A DNA stretch of 64,000 nt, from the NCBI RefSeq assembly GCF_018310535.1, contig NZ_CP074102.1:5766001-5830000 (forward strand). Direction: 5' to 3'. The notes under the pieces are model-generated. The model was not told the DNA's origin. It ran no database searches and saw only the letters and a program-made list of their open reading frames with translations. This stretch comes from Streptomyces mirabilis. GTDB taxonomy: Bacteria; Actinomycetota; Actinomycetes; Streptomycetales; Streptomycetaceae. Below, piece by piece: positions 26,124 through 33,922 of this stretch; positions within the stretch are counted from its first letter, which is position 1, and every line of letters begins with the position of its first letter. Position numbers and translations under genes: made by a program.

Positions 26124-27287
26124 GTGGCAGGGCAGGTGACTGGGCACATGGCAGGCCAGGTGGCAGGGGCGAGGCAGGCCGTGGCCGGGGCCCACAGGAT
26201 CGTCGTCAAGGTGGGTTCCTCGTCGCTGACCACGGCCGCGGGCGGACTCGACGCGGACCGTGTCGACGCGCTCGTCGACGTCCTCGCCAAGCACCGCAGC
26301 GGCGGCGAGAAGGAGATCGTCCTCGTCTCGTCCGGTGCCATCGCGGCCGGCCTCGCCCCGCTCGGGCTGCGTCGCCGCCCCAAGGACCTGGCCCGGCAGC
26401 AGGCCGCCGCCAGCGTCGGCCAGGGCCTCCTGGTCGCCCGCTACACCGCCTCCTGCGCCCGCCATGGCGTCCGTGTCGGCCAGGTGCTCCTCACCTCCGA
26501 CGACACCAGCCGGCGTGCCCACCACCGCAACGCCGCCCGCACCCTCGACAAGCTCCTCGCGATGGGCGCCCTGCCGGTCGTCAACGAGAACGACACCGTC
26601 GCCACGGACGAGATCCGCTTCGGCGACAACGACCGGCTCGCCGCGCTCGTCGCCCACCTCGTACGGGCCGACCTGCTGGTCCTGCTCTCCGACGTGGACG
26701 GCGTGTACGACGGCGACCCCAGCAAGCCGGGCACCTCGCGGATAGCGGAGGTCCGCGAGCCGCGGGACCTCGCGCACGTCGACATCGGCAGCGCGGGCAA
26801 GGCAGGCGTCGGCACCGGCGGCATGGTCACCAAGGTCGAGGCGGCCCGGATCGCGGCGGCCGCGGGCATCCCCGTGGTGCTCACCTCCGCCGTACACGCC
26901 GCCGATGCCCTCGCGGGCGGGGATACGGGCACGTACTTCCACCCCACCGGCAAGCGCTCCGCCGACCGGCTGCTGTGGCTGCAGCACGCCTCGACCCCGC
27001 AGGGCGCGCTCGTCCTCGACGACGGGGCCGTGCGCGCCGTCGTCGACCGGCGCACCTCGCTGCTGCCGGCGGGTATCGCGGCCGTCGAGGGCGACTTCAC
27101 CGCGGGCGACCCCGTCGAGCTGCGCGACGGCACGGGGCGGGCGGTCGCGCGGGGCCTGGTGAACTTCGACGCCAAGGAGATCCCCCAGCTCATCGGGCGC
27201 TCGACCCGCGAGCTGGCCCGCGAGCTGGGCCCGGAGTACGAACGCGAGGTCGTACACAGGGACGACCTCGTGCTCCTGCATCCGTAA
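26124..27287 (+). CDS. proB: Glutamate 5-kinase
   Basis: 387-aa ProB, first step of proline synthesis: phosphorylation of L-glutamate to gamma-glutamyl phosphate, feedback-inhibited by proline. Amino-acid-kinase domain (about 20-265): VVKVGSSSLT, VSSGAIAAG, NENDTVA, LLSDVDGVYDGDP, GTGGMVTKVEAA. A C-terminal PUA domain (about 290-370) is present, as in the long ProB forms. GTG 26124 has gagggga 10 nt upstream; ATG 26148 is an alternative. It is separated from proA by one small gene. Confidence 0.96.
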   Translation: MAGQVTGHMAGQVAGARQAVAGAHRIVVKVGSSSLTTAAGGLDADRVDALVDVLAKHRSGGEKEIVLVSSGAIAAGLAPLGLRRRPKDLARQQAAASVGQGLLVARYTASCARHGVRVGQVLLTSDDTSRRAHHRNAARTLDKLLAMGALPVVNENDTVATDEIRFGDNDRLAALVAHLVRADLLVLLSDVDGVYDGDPSKPGTSRIAEVREPRDLAHVDIGSAGKAGVGTGGMVTKVEAARIAAAAGIPVVLTSAVHAADALAGGDTGTYFHPTGKRSADRLLWLQHASTPQGALVLDDGAVRAVVDRRTSLLPAGIAAVEGDFTAGDPVELRDGTGRAVARGLVNFDAKEIPQLIGRSTRELARELGPEYEREVVHRDDLVLLHP

Positions 27288-27481
27288 GACGCCTGTTCCG
27301 CACGACCTCCGAAACAGCTGTCCAGTACACCCGTAAAAGGCCGATTCCGAGGCCCCCGCCGGGGGACGTTGTGTAAAAGCGCCACACGGCGGCTCCCCAC
27401 CTGCTCAACTTTGTTGCGGGGAGACCCCGATGCAGCCCGATGCAGTACGACATTGCGGACCATTGCGAAAAGGAGGCCGTC

Positions 27482-27970
27482 GTGAGACGAGTGCGCCCTG
27501 GGGCGGCGGCGTCCCGCGGCGGTGCCGCCTCCCGGGCGGGTGGTCCGGCTGCCCGCGCGGCAGGCGAGGAACGGGCCCTGACGAGTGTCGCGGCCGGTGA
27601 CACCTACGAGGGCGGGAAGCCGGCCGACCAGCCCCGGCTGTGGCATGTCACGCTGAGCGTCTCGGGTGGCGAGGCCCCGTTGAAGGAGGTCAGGCGCGCC
27701 CTCGAACAGCTGGCCCACGACCACCCGTTTCTGCTGACCAGCCGCTACGCCAACGACCATGCGGAGATCCGCTACTGGGAAGAGGCCCGCGACCTGCACG
27801 ACGCGGCGGCCGTCGCCCTGCGCCTGTGGGGTGAGCACCGCCAGACCGCCAAGCTCCCGCCCTGGGAGATCGTCGGCCTGGAGGTCATCGACCGCGAGAC
27901 GTACCACCAGCGAATCGCGGAGGGGTATGGGCCACTTCCGGCCACTCCGGTCGGAGTCCATCCCTTTTGA
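27482..27970 (+). CDS. Hypothetical protein between proB and proA, 162 aa
   Basis: Small soluble protein. The Ala/Arg/Gly-rich N-terminus (about 1-45) is probably disordered. The rest is a compact alpha/beta region with [36 protein letters not shown] and [17 protein letters not shown]. The GTG start at 27482 is fixed by a near-perfect ribosome site, aggagg at 27471-27476, 5 nt upstream; a longer ORF from 27440 would bury that site. The family is conserved in Streptomyces as far as I recall, without known function. Its position between two proline genes hints at co-expression only. Confidence 0.8.
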   Translation: MRRVRPGAAASRGGAASRAGGPAARAAGEERALTSVAAGDTYEGGKPADQPRLWHVTLSVSGGEAPLKEVRRALEQLAHDHPFLLTSRYANDHAEIRYWEEARDLHDAAAVALRLWGEHRQTAKLPPWEIVGLEVIDRETYHQRIAEGYGPLPATPVGVHPF

Positions 27971-28031
27971 CCCTGTCTCGGGGTGTGGGACAGCCGCTGG
28001 ACGGGTCCGTCCGGCGCACTACCCTTCCGAT

Positions 28032-29318
28032 ATGACCACGCTCTCGCCGTACGACTCGATGTCCCCGGTCACCCAGGCCGCCTACCGCGCCAAGGCCGCC
28101 GCCGCCGATCTCGCACCCCTGCCGCGGGCCGAGAAGGACGACGCGCTGCTCGCGATCGCGGACGCGCTGGAGGTCCGTACGAGCGAGATCGTCGCGGCCA
28201 ACGCCAAGGACATCGCGCGCGCCCGCGAGGCCGGCACCAGCGAGACCGTCATCGACCGGCTCACGCTCACGCCCGAGCGCGTGCGTGCCATCGCCTCGGA
28301 CGTGCGGGACGTCGTCTCGCTGCCCGACCCGGTCGGCGAGGTCGTGCGCGGCTCGACCCTCCCGAACGGCATCGACCTGCGCCAGGTCCGCGTCCCGCTC
28401 GGCGTCGTCGGGATCATCTACGAGGCCCGCCCGAACGTCACGGTCGACGCCGCCGCCCTCTGCCTGAAGTCGGGCAACGCCGTCCTGCTGCGCGGCTCCT
28501 CCTCGGCCTTCGAGTCGAACACCGCCCTGGTCCGAGTGCTGCGCGACGCCGTGGGCGGCGCCGGACTGCCCGCCGACGCCATCCAGCTGGTGCCCGGCGA
28601 GGGCCGCGAGTCGGTGCGCGAGCTGATGCGCGCCCGCGGTCTGGTCGACGTCCTCATCCCGCGCGGCGGCGCCTCGCTGATCCGCACGGTGGTCCAGGAG
28701 TCCACCGTCCCCGTCATCGAGACCGGCACGGGCAACTGCCATGTGTACGTCGACGCGAACGCCGACCTCGACATGGCGATCGACATCCTGATCAACTCCA
28801 AGGCGCAGCGGCCCAGCGTCTGCAACTCCGCCGAGACGCTCCTCGTGCACCAGGACATCGCCCCCGAGTTCCTGCCGCGCGCCCTGGACGCCCTCGCGGA
28901 CGCCGGGGTCACCGTGCACGCCGACGAGCGCGTCCTCGCCTACGCCAAGGACTCCAAGGCCACCGTCGTCGAGGCCACGCCCGAGGACTGGGAGACCGAG
29001 TACCTCTCGTACGACATCGCCGCCGCCGTCGTCGACTCGCTCGACCGGGCCGTCGAACACATCCGGCTGTGGACCTCCGGCCACACCGAGGCCATCGTCA
29101 CCACCTCGCAGCAGGCCGCCCGCCGCTTCACCCAACTGGTGGACTCCACCACGGTCGCCGTGAACGCCTCGACCCGCTTCACCGACGGCGGCCAGTTCGG
29201 CTTCGGCGCCGAGATCGGCATCTCCACGCAGAAGCTGCACGCGCGGGGGCCGATGGGGCTGCCGGAGCTGACGAGCACCAAGTACATCGTCACGGGTGAC
29301 GGACACATCCGGCGCTGA
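28032..29318 (+). CDS. proA: Gamma-glutamyl phosphate reductase
   Basis: 428-aa ALDH-superfamily enzyme; NADPH-dependent reduction of gamma-glutamyl phosphate to glutamate semialdehyde, second step of proline synthesis. Marks: [37 protein letters not shown], and the catalytic Cys264 in [14 protein letters not shown], then HTEAIVT. ATG 28032 fits the family N-terminus. There is no Shine-Dalgarno site, but TACCCT (28020-28025) ends 6 nt before the ATG, suggesting a leaderless mRNA. The longer ORF upstream is out of family. Confidence 0.96.
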   Translation: MTTLSPYDSMSPVTQAAYRAKAAAADLAPLPRAEKDDALLAIADALEVRTSEIVAANAKDIARAREAGTSETVIDRLTLTPERVRAIASDVRDVVSLPDPVGEVVRGSTLPNGIDLRQVRVPLGVVGIIYEARPNVTVDAAALCLKSGNAVLLRGSSSAFESNTALVRVLRDAVGGAGLPADAIQLVPGEGRESVRELMRARGLVDVLIPRGGASLIRTVVQESTVPVIETGTGNCHVYVDANADLDMAIDILINSKAQRPSVCNSAETLLVHQDIAPEFLPRALDALADAGVTVHADERVLAYAKDSKATVVEATPEDWETEYLSYDIAAAVVDSLDRAVEHIRLWTSGHTEAIVTTSQQAARRFTQLVDSTTVAVNASTRFTDGGQFGFGAEIGISTQKLHARGPMGLPELTSTKYIVTGDGHIRR

Positions 29319-29407
29319 GCCCGCGCTCCGCGTGAGCCGCGTCTCGTCAGGCGGATGAATTTCCATACCGTCTGCCCAAAATGACCCCCCAGGTCTACTC
29401 TGGATCC

Positions 29408-30031
29408 GTGCCGGAGGACGTGGGGGGCACGCCGTTCCCTGACGGCTGGGAGCCCGACGACGACCGCGATCGCGGGGGTGCGGACGAAGAGTTCGCCTCC
29501 GTGGTCTTCGACGAGGACTTCGTACGTGCGGCGGTGATCCATGAGCCGACCGCCGTCGAACGCCTCCTAGCAGCCGCGCAGGCCCGCGCGGAGGCCTCAG
29601 AGGCCGAGGCGCGCCGGGCGCACTCCCGGGGTGCCCGCGGCGACGACGAGCGCTATGAGGACGGGTTCGGCCCGGACGGCCCTGGCGATTACGGCCATGA
29701 CCCGGACCTGGACGACCTCGACGACACCGAGATCCTCGAAGGCCGCTACGGAGTGCCGGGCTCGTACGGCAGATACGGCAGGGCCTACGGGAAACAGGCC
29801 CGCTGGCACCGCCCCGTCGCCTGGGTGCTCGCCCTGGTGATGGGCGTCGGCATGGTCGCCCTGGCCTTCACGGCGGTCTACCGGGGGGCCTCCTCGGGCC
29901 GCCAGGACCAGGTCCCGCCACCCGCCTCCACGGGCCTTGAGCAAGGCCAGGACAAGGTCACCGGCACCGGCCCCTCCGCTTCGGCCGAGTACTCCCATTC
30001 GGCCGTGTCCGCGGTTCCCCGAACGCCCTGA
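29408..30031 (+). CDS. Single-pass membrane protein with SVVFDE motif
   Basis: About 207 aa from GTG 29408 (ATG 29381 would add 9 residues). The N-terminal cytoplasmic part is acidic and contains EEFASVVFDEDFVRAA, a motif repeated in the next gene. An Asp/Gly/Tyr-rich linker follows, then one transmembrane segment (about VLALVMGVGMVALAFTAVY) and a short Ser/Thr-rich outside tail. TACTCT (29396-29401) ends 6 nt before the GTG and no ribosome site is seen. It has no enzyme motif. In S. coelicolor the gene following proA (I believe SCO2584) was reported to contact the Mre spore-wall complex; I recall this without checking. Confidence 0.75.
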   Translation: MPEDVGGTPFPDGWEPDDDRDRGGADEEFASVVFDEDFVRAAVIHEPTAVERLLAAAQARAEASEAEARRAHSRGARGDDERYEDGFGPDGPGDYGHDPDLDDLDDTEILEGRYGVPGSYGRYGRAYGKQARWHRPVAWVLALVMGVGMVALAFTAVYRGASSGRQDQVPPPASTGLEQGQDKVTGTGPSASAEYSHSAVSAVPRTP

Positions 30032-30175
30032 CACCCATGACGCCCGCGCCGCCCCTGACAGCCCTTCGAACATTCTGACGATCGCGGCGGTCCTTGGCGA
30101 TCCTGGTGAGAACCTGTCAGAAGTTGTCGTGTACCACGGCGTTTACCTGAGCCCCCGGAGACCTACCCTGAAGGT

Positions 30176-31243
30176 ATGGGCGGGCCTGGAGACCCACCTG
30201 AGGGGACACCCGAGGGCGCTCCCGCTGGTGGAGAGGACGAATACCGATCCGTCGTCTTCGACGAGTCGTTCGTCCGTGCTGCCCGCCTCCAGGAGTTCTC
30301 CGCGCAGGAGCGGATGGCCGACCACGCCCCGGCCGTACGCCGCCGCCCCACCCTCCAGCGCGGTCTGCCCCGGCAGGCGCTGATACTGGTCCTGCTGATC
30401 GCCGTCGCCTTCGGCACCGCGATCTACATGGGCGTGCGGCACCCGTACCAGACCCCGGCCGCCCAGTCCCCCGAACCGCTGCGGATGACCGTCATACCCC
30501 TCGCGCCCCAGACCGCCGTGCCGGGGGCCGCGAGCGCCGAGGAGCTGTACGCGCACAGCCCGGCCGCCCAGTTCGCCGTCGGTGCCGACGGCATCGCGCT
30601 GCCCGCCTACCGGCGCACCGCGCACTTCTCCGACAGCCAGGTCGTGGCCGCCCTGACCACCGCCAAGGACTACCTCGTGAAGTCCTCGCTCGACCCGGAG
30701 GTGCTCACGGGCGTCACCAACCGGCCCGTACGGATCCTGCTCGCCCCACAGCAGCTCGACCAGTTCGACCAGAGCTTCGACCACCCGGCCGCCGACGGTC
30801 GGCACGCGCCCACCGGCTGGCTGGTCCGCTTCGACCCCACCCGCGCCCAGCTCGCCGACTCCAGGATCAGGGTGCAGGGCACTCTTCAGGCCGCCGAGTT
30901 CGACTCCAGCACCCTTGAGGTCGTCGCCGACCACACCTTCGTGTACGCCCTGAAGCCGGCCGGCTCGGACCCCAAGGCGAAGGCCTCGCTGTTCACTGTC
31001 CGGCGCGAGCTGCAGTTCCGCTTCGACCGCGACGACCTGCGCATGCACCAGGCCGAGCTGGTCGTCTCCTACGTCCAGGCCGGGCCGCTCGCCTGCTCCG
31101 AGGACTCGGTGACCCATCTGCACCCGCTGCTCGCGGGCCAGACGGCGAAGGCGGGCGGCCCGGCCGGCACCGACCCGTACGCGACGGGCAGCGCGACGGC
31201 ACTGTGCGGCTCACTGGCGACGAGCTCGCAGCCCAAGGTCTGA
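30176..31243 (+). CDS. Single-pass membrane protein, paralogous N-terminal motif
   Basis: 355 aa. The N-terminal cytoplasmic segment has DEYRSVVFDESFVRAARLQE, closely matching the upstream gene's motif. One transmembrane helix lies at about 68-87 (ALILVLLIAVAFGTAIYMGV), followed by an extracytoplasmic domain of about 265 residues with two cysteines (near ACSED and ALCGS) that could form a disulfide. No known enzyme motif. TACCCT (30164-30169) ends 6 nt before ATG 30176, with a weak -35 (TTTACC) at 16 bp, so it is likely leaderless. It may work with the preceding membrane protein in envelope assembly. Confidence 0.8.
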   Translation: MGGPGDPPEGTPEGAPAGGEDEYRSVVFDESFVRAARLQEFSAQERMADHAPAVRRRPTLQRGLPRQALILVLLIAVAFGTAIYMGVRHPYQTPAAQSPEPLRMTVIPLAPQTAVPGAASAEELYAHSPAAQFAVGADGIALPAYRRTAHFSDSQVVAALTTAKDYLVKSSLDPEVLTGVTNRPVRILLAPQQLDQFDQSFDHPAADGRHAPTGWLVRFDPTRAQLADSRIRVQGTLQAAEFDSSTLEVVADHTFVYALKPAGSDPKAKASLFTVRRELQFRFDRDDLRMHQAELVVSYVQAGPLACSEDSVTHLHPLLAGQTAKAGGPAGTDPYATGSATALCGSLATSSQPKV

Positions 31244-31306
31244 CGGCCCAAAGGTCTGGCGGCCCAAGGTCCGACAGCCGAGGTTCTGCCGACCGAGGGT
31301 CTGACC
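31231..31306. repeat. Degenerate 14-16-bp tandem repeats across a stop codon
   Basis: Five units related to gcccaaggtctgacg: 31231-31245 (the last codons and stop of the membrane protein), 31246-31261, 31262-31276, 31277-31290 and 31291-31306. The first unit is coding; the others look like degenerate copies lying downstream, before the convergent M48 gene. Confidence 0.8.
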
Positions 31307-31349
31307 GTGACCGTCGCGTCCTCGGTGCCCGTGCCCGTGCCCGTGCGCG

Positions 31350-32516
31350 TCAGTCGTCGTCCTCGGGGGTGCTGTCCCGGGGCGGCTGGTCCTTCGGCGA
31401 GGTCCGGTCCTCGGGGGCGGTCCGGTCGTTCGGGGCGGTCTGGTCCTTGGGAGTGCCGCCGGCGAAGCCCCCGAACCCGCGCCGCACCCGCCCGCCGAGG
31501 TCACCCGCGCCCCCCGCGATGTCGCTGACCAGCTTCATCAGCGGGTCCTTGGAGTTCTTGACGTCCGTGGCATAGCTCGCGGCCGACTGCCGGAAGGAGT
31601 CCGAGACCGAGGTCTCCTTGTCCTCGCTGCGCCGCGGATAGTGACCGTCCATGATCCGCTGGTAGTCGCGGGACTCGGCCCACTTCTTCAGCTCGGCGGC
31701 CCGCACGGTGGTGAAGGGGTGTGTGCGGGGGAGGGTGTTGAGGATCTTGAGCACGGAGTCGCGCAGGTCGCCCCCGGCCTCGTACTCCTCGGCCTGCTCG
31801 AGAAACGCGTCCACGTTCATCTCGTGCAGGTGATTGCCTCCCGCGAGCTTCATCAGGCCGCGCATCGAGGCCTTCAGGTCCTGCCCGACGAGGAGCCCCG
31901 CCCGGTCGGCCGACAGCTCCGACTTGCGGAACCACTCGCGCAGCGCGGTCACGATCGCCATGATCGCGATGTTGCCCAGCGGGATCCAGGCCACCCGGAG
32001 CGCCAGATTGGTCAGGAAGAGCAGGATCGTGCGGTAGACGGCGTGGCCGGAGAGCGCGTGACCGACCTCGTGCCCGACGACGGCCCGCATCTCCTCCTCG
32101 TCCAGCAGCTCGACGAGCCCGGTCGTCACGACGATGATCGGCTCGTCCAGGCCGATGCACATCGCGTTCGGCTGCGGGTCCTGGGCGACGTACATCGGCG
32201 GGACCTTCTCCAGGTCCAGGATGTGGCAGGCGTCCCGCAGCATGGTGTTGAGGTGCGCGAACTGGGCGTCGGAGACGCGCACCGAGTCGGACAGGAACAG
32301 CAGCCGCAGGCTGCGCTCGGGCAGCAGGCCGCTCAGGGCCTTGAAGACCGTGTCGAAGCCGCTGAGCTTGCGCAGGGCCACCAGGGCCGAGCGGTCCGCC
32401 GGGTGTTCGTAGGTGCGCGAGGAGATCCCCTCGAAGCGCCTGCGCTGCCTGCTCGGCACGTTCTCGTGCTCGTGCCCGTTCTGCTGGTGGCCGTTGTCGG
32501 ACATGTGTTCCCCCAT
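31350..32516 (-). CDS. M48-family zinc metalloprotease (HtpX-like)
   Basis: 388-aa membrane protease. The zinc site is HEVGH (149-153) with the third ligand Glu200 in KSELSADRAGLL, the classical M48 layout. Hydrophobic segments at about 165-192 place it in the membrane with a cytoplasmic active site, as in HtpX quality-control proteases. The long N-terminus is His/Gln-rich. The C-terminus is a low-complexity tail with repeats of the DxTAPxDRT type, encoded by a 3' array of ggtccggtc-like units. The ATG at 32516 is used; Met5 (32504, after ggggga) is a close alternative. It probably removes misfolded membrane proteins or regulates envelope stress. Confidence 0.88.
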   Translation of the reverse strand: MGEHMSDNGHQQNGHEHENVPSRQRRRFEGISSRTYEHPADRSALVALRKLSGFDTVFKALSGLLPERSLRLLFLSDSVRVSDAQFAHLNTMLRDACHILDLEKVPPMYVAQDPQPNAMCIGLDEPIIVVTTGLVELLDEEEMRAVVGHEVGHALSGHAVYRTILLFLTNLALRVAWIPLGNIAIMAIVTALREWFRKSELSADRAGLLVGQDLKASMRGLMKLAGGNHLHEMNVDAFLEQAEEYEAGGDLRDSVLKILNTLPRTHPFTTVRAAELKKWAESRDYQRIMDGHYPRRSEDKETSVSDSFRQSAASYATDVKNSKDPLMKLVSDIAGGAGDLGGRVRRGFGGFAGGTPKDQTAPNDRTAPEDRTSPKDQPPRDSTPEDDD

Positions 32517-32607
32517 GCGCGTCTGAGTGCCTTTTGTGCCCCCAAGGCACGGCCCAGCCTAGGCGGAGATACCGTGGACGGGCAGTACAGAGAAGGAGTC
32601 CATCACC

Positions 32608-32766
32608 ATGGAGCACATCCCCGCAGCCGCCTGGCTCACCGAGGCCGCGAGCGCGGCAGACAAGCAGGGCCCGGGCAATCTGCTCCGTGTCGTGCTGATC
32701 GTGATGATCGTCGGGGTGGGCCTGACCGCCTGGTTCCTGCTGCGCGGGTACAAGCGGGACGACTGA
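32608..32766 (+). CDS. Small membrane protein, 52 aa
   Basis: 52-aa protein beginning MEHIPAAAWLTEAASAADKQ, then one transmembrane segment (LLRVVLIVMIVGVGLTAWFLL) and a basic cytoplasmic end (RGYKRDD), so N-out/C-in topology is expected. A strong aaggag (32593-32598) lies 9 nt before ATG 32608. It lies divergent from the M48 protease gene. No function is known to me. Confidence 0.75.
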   Translation: MEHIPAAAWLTEAASAADKQGPGNLLRVVLIVMIVGVGLTAWFLLRGYKRDD

Positions 32767-32921
32767 CGCGTGGACAGGCGGGACCACTGAGGCGTGTGCC
32801 GGCCGGGGAGGCCTGAGCAACCGGCGTCCCCGACGGCGGAGTCGGCGTGATCGCGACCGAGGCCCCCGCATACGATGGACCGACGTCTTTATCCCGCCCA
32901 CACCGGATAGGTCCTGCCGAG

Positions 32922-33083
32922 ATGAGCTTCCACAGCACCGCTGCACAGTTGGTCACCGTTGCCGCCGAGGGCGAGCAGGGGGGCAACCACGAGAGCCTCA
33001 ACCCGTTCCTGACCGGCGGCGGCGCACTGTTCGTGCTGCTCCTGCTGCTGTGGATCACCACGCGTTTCAACCGCGACCGCTGA
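32922..33083 (+). CDS. Small membrane protein upstream of nadD, 53 aa
   Basis: 53 aa: [20 protein letters not shown], an HES-NPF-GGG region, one transmembrane segment ([13 protein letters not shown]) and RFNRDR. ATG 32922 is the start; the 25 extra codons upstream have no ribosome site. It has the same size and layout as the small membrane protein at 32608 and lies 80 bp upstream of nadD. Function unknown. Confidence 0.75.
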   Translation: MSFHSTAAQLVTVAAEGEQGGNHESLNPFLTGGGALFVLLLLLWITTRFNRDR

Positions 33084-33162
33084 GGCTTTTCGGCCGTTCG
33101 GAGCCGTCCCGGGGACCCCTGTCGGGCGGAGCCCGTCGACCGGGCCGGTAGGGTCTGCACGC

Positions 33163-33897
33163 ATGGGAGAGCAGGACATGCCTACCGGTCCGGCGAGTGG
33201 CACGGAGGGCGGCGCCGTCGGCGGCGCCGCGGGTGACGCGCTCGGCGGCGCGGTGAGAGGCGGGGTGAGCCGGCTGACGACCGGCCCCGGGAACGGCCCC
33301 TCGAATCCGGGCAAGCGCCGCCTCGGCGTCATGGGCGGAACGTTCGACCCGATCCACCACGGGCACCTCGTGGCGGCCAGCGAGGTCGCCGCGCAGTTCC
33401 ACCTCGACGAGGTGGTGTTCGTACCGACCGGGCAACCGTGGCAGAAGTCCGACCGGAAGGTCTCACCGGCCGAGGACCGCTATCTGATGACGGTCATCGC
33501 CACCGCCGAGAACCCGCAGTTCTCGGTGAGCCGCATCGACATCGACCGCGGCGGCCCGACCTACACCACGGACACCCTGCGCGACCTGCGCGCTCTCAAC
33601 CCCGACACCGATCTCTTCTTCATCACCGGTGCCGACGCGCTCGGCCAGATCCTCACTTGGCGGTACGCGGAGGAGCTGTTCTCCCTCGCGCACTTCATCG
33701 GAGTCACCCGACCCGGTCACACCTTGACCGACCCGGGCCTGCCCGAGGGTGGCGTCTCGCTGGTCGAGGTTCCCGCGCTGGCCATCTCCTCCACAGACTG
33801 CCGTGCGAGAGTCGCCAAGGGCGACCCCGTCTGGTATCTGGTGCCGGACGGTGTGGTGCGCTACATCGACAAGCGCGAGCTGTACCGCGGCGAGTGA
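33163..33897 (+). CDS. nadD: Nicotinate-nucleotide adenylyltransferase
   Basis: 244-aa NadD: nicotinate mononucleotide + ATP to deamido-NAD, in NAD synthesis. The nucleotidyltransferase motif [12 protein letters not shown] starts at residue 58, and ISSTDCR is the C-terminal family signature. The first ~50 residues are a Gly/Ala-rich extension not present in E. coli NadD. TAGGGT (33149-33154) ends 8 nt before ATG 33163 with no good ribosome site, so it may be leaderless. First gene of a nadD - LCP - rsfS - phosphatase run. Confidence 0.95.
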   Translation: MGEQDMPTGPASGTEGGAVGGAAGDALGGAVRGGVSRLTTGPGNGPSNPGKRRLGVMGGTFDPIHHGHLVAASEVAAQFHLDEVVFVPTGQPWQKSDRKVSPAEDRYLMTVIATAENPQFSVSRIDIDRGGPTYTTDTLRDLRALNPDTDLFFITGADALGQILTWRYAEELFSLAHFIGVTRPGHTLTDPGLPEGGVSLVEVPALAISSTDCRARVAKGDPVWYLVPDGVVRYIDKRELYRGE

Positions 33898-33922
33898 GGC
33901 GAGTGAGCCGAGAGGGGCACCG

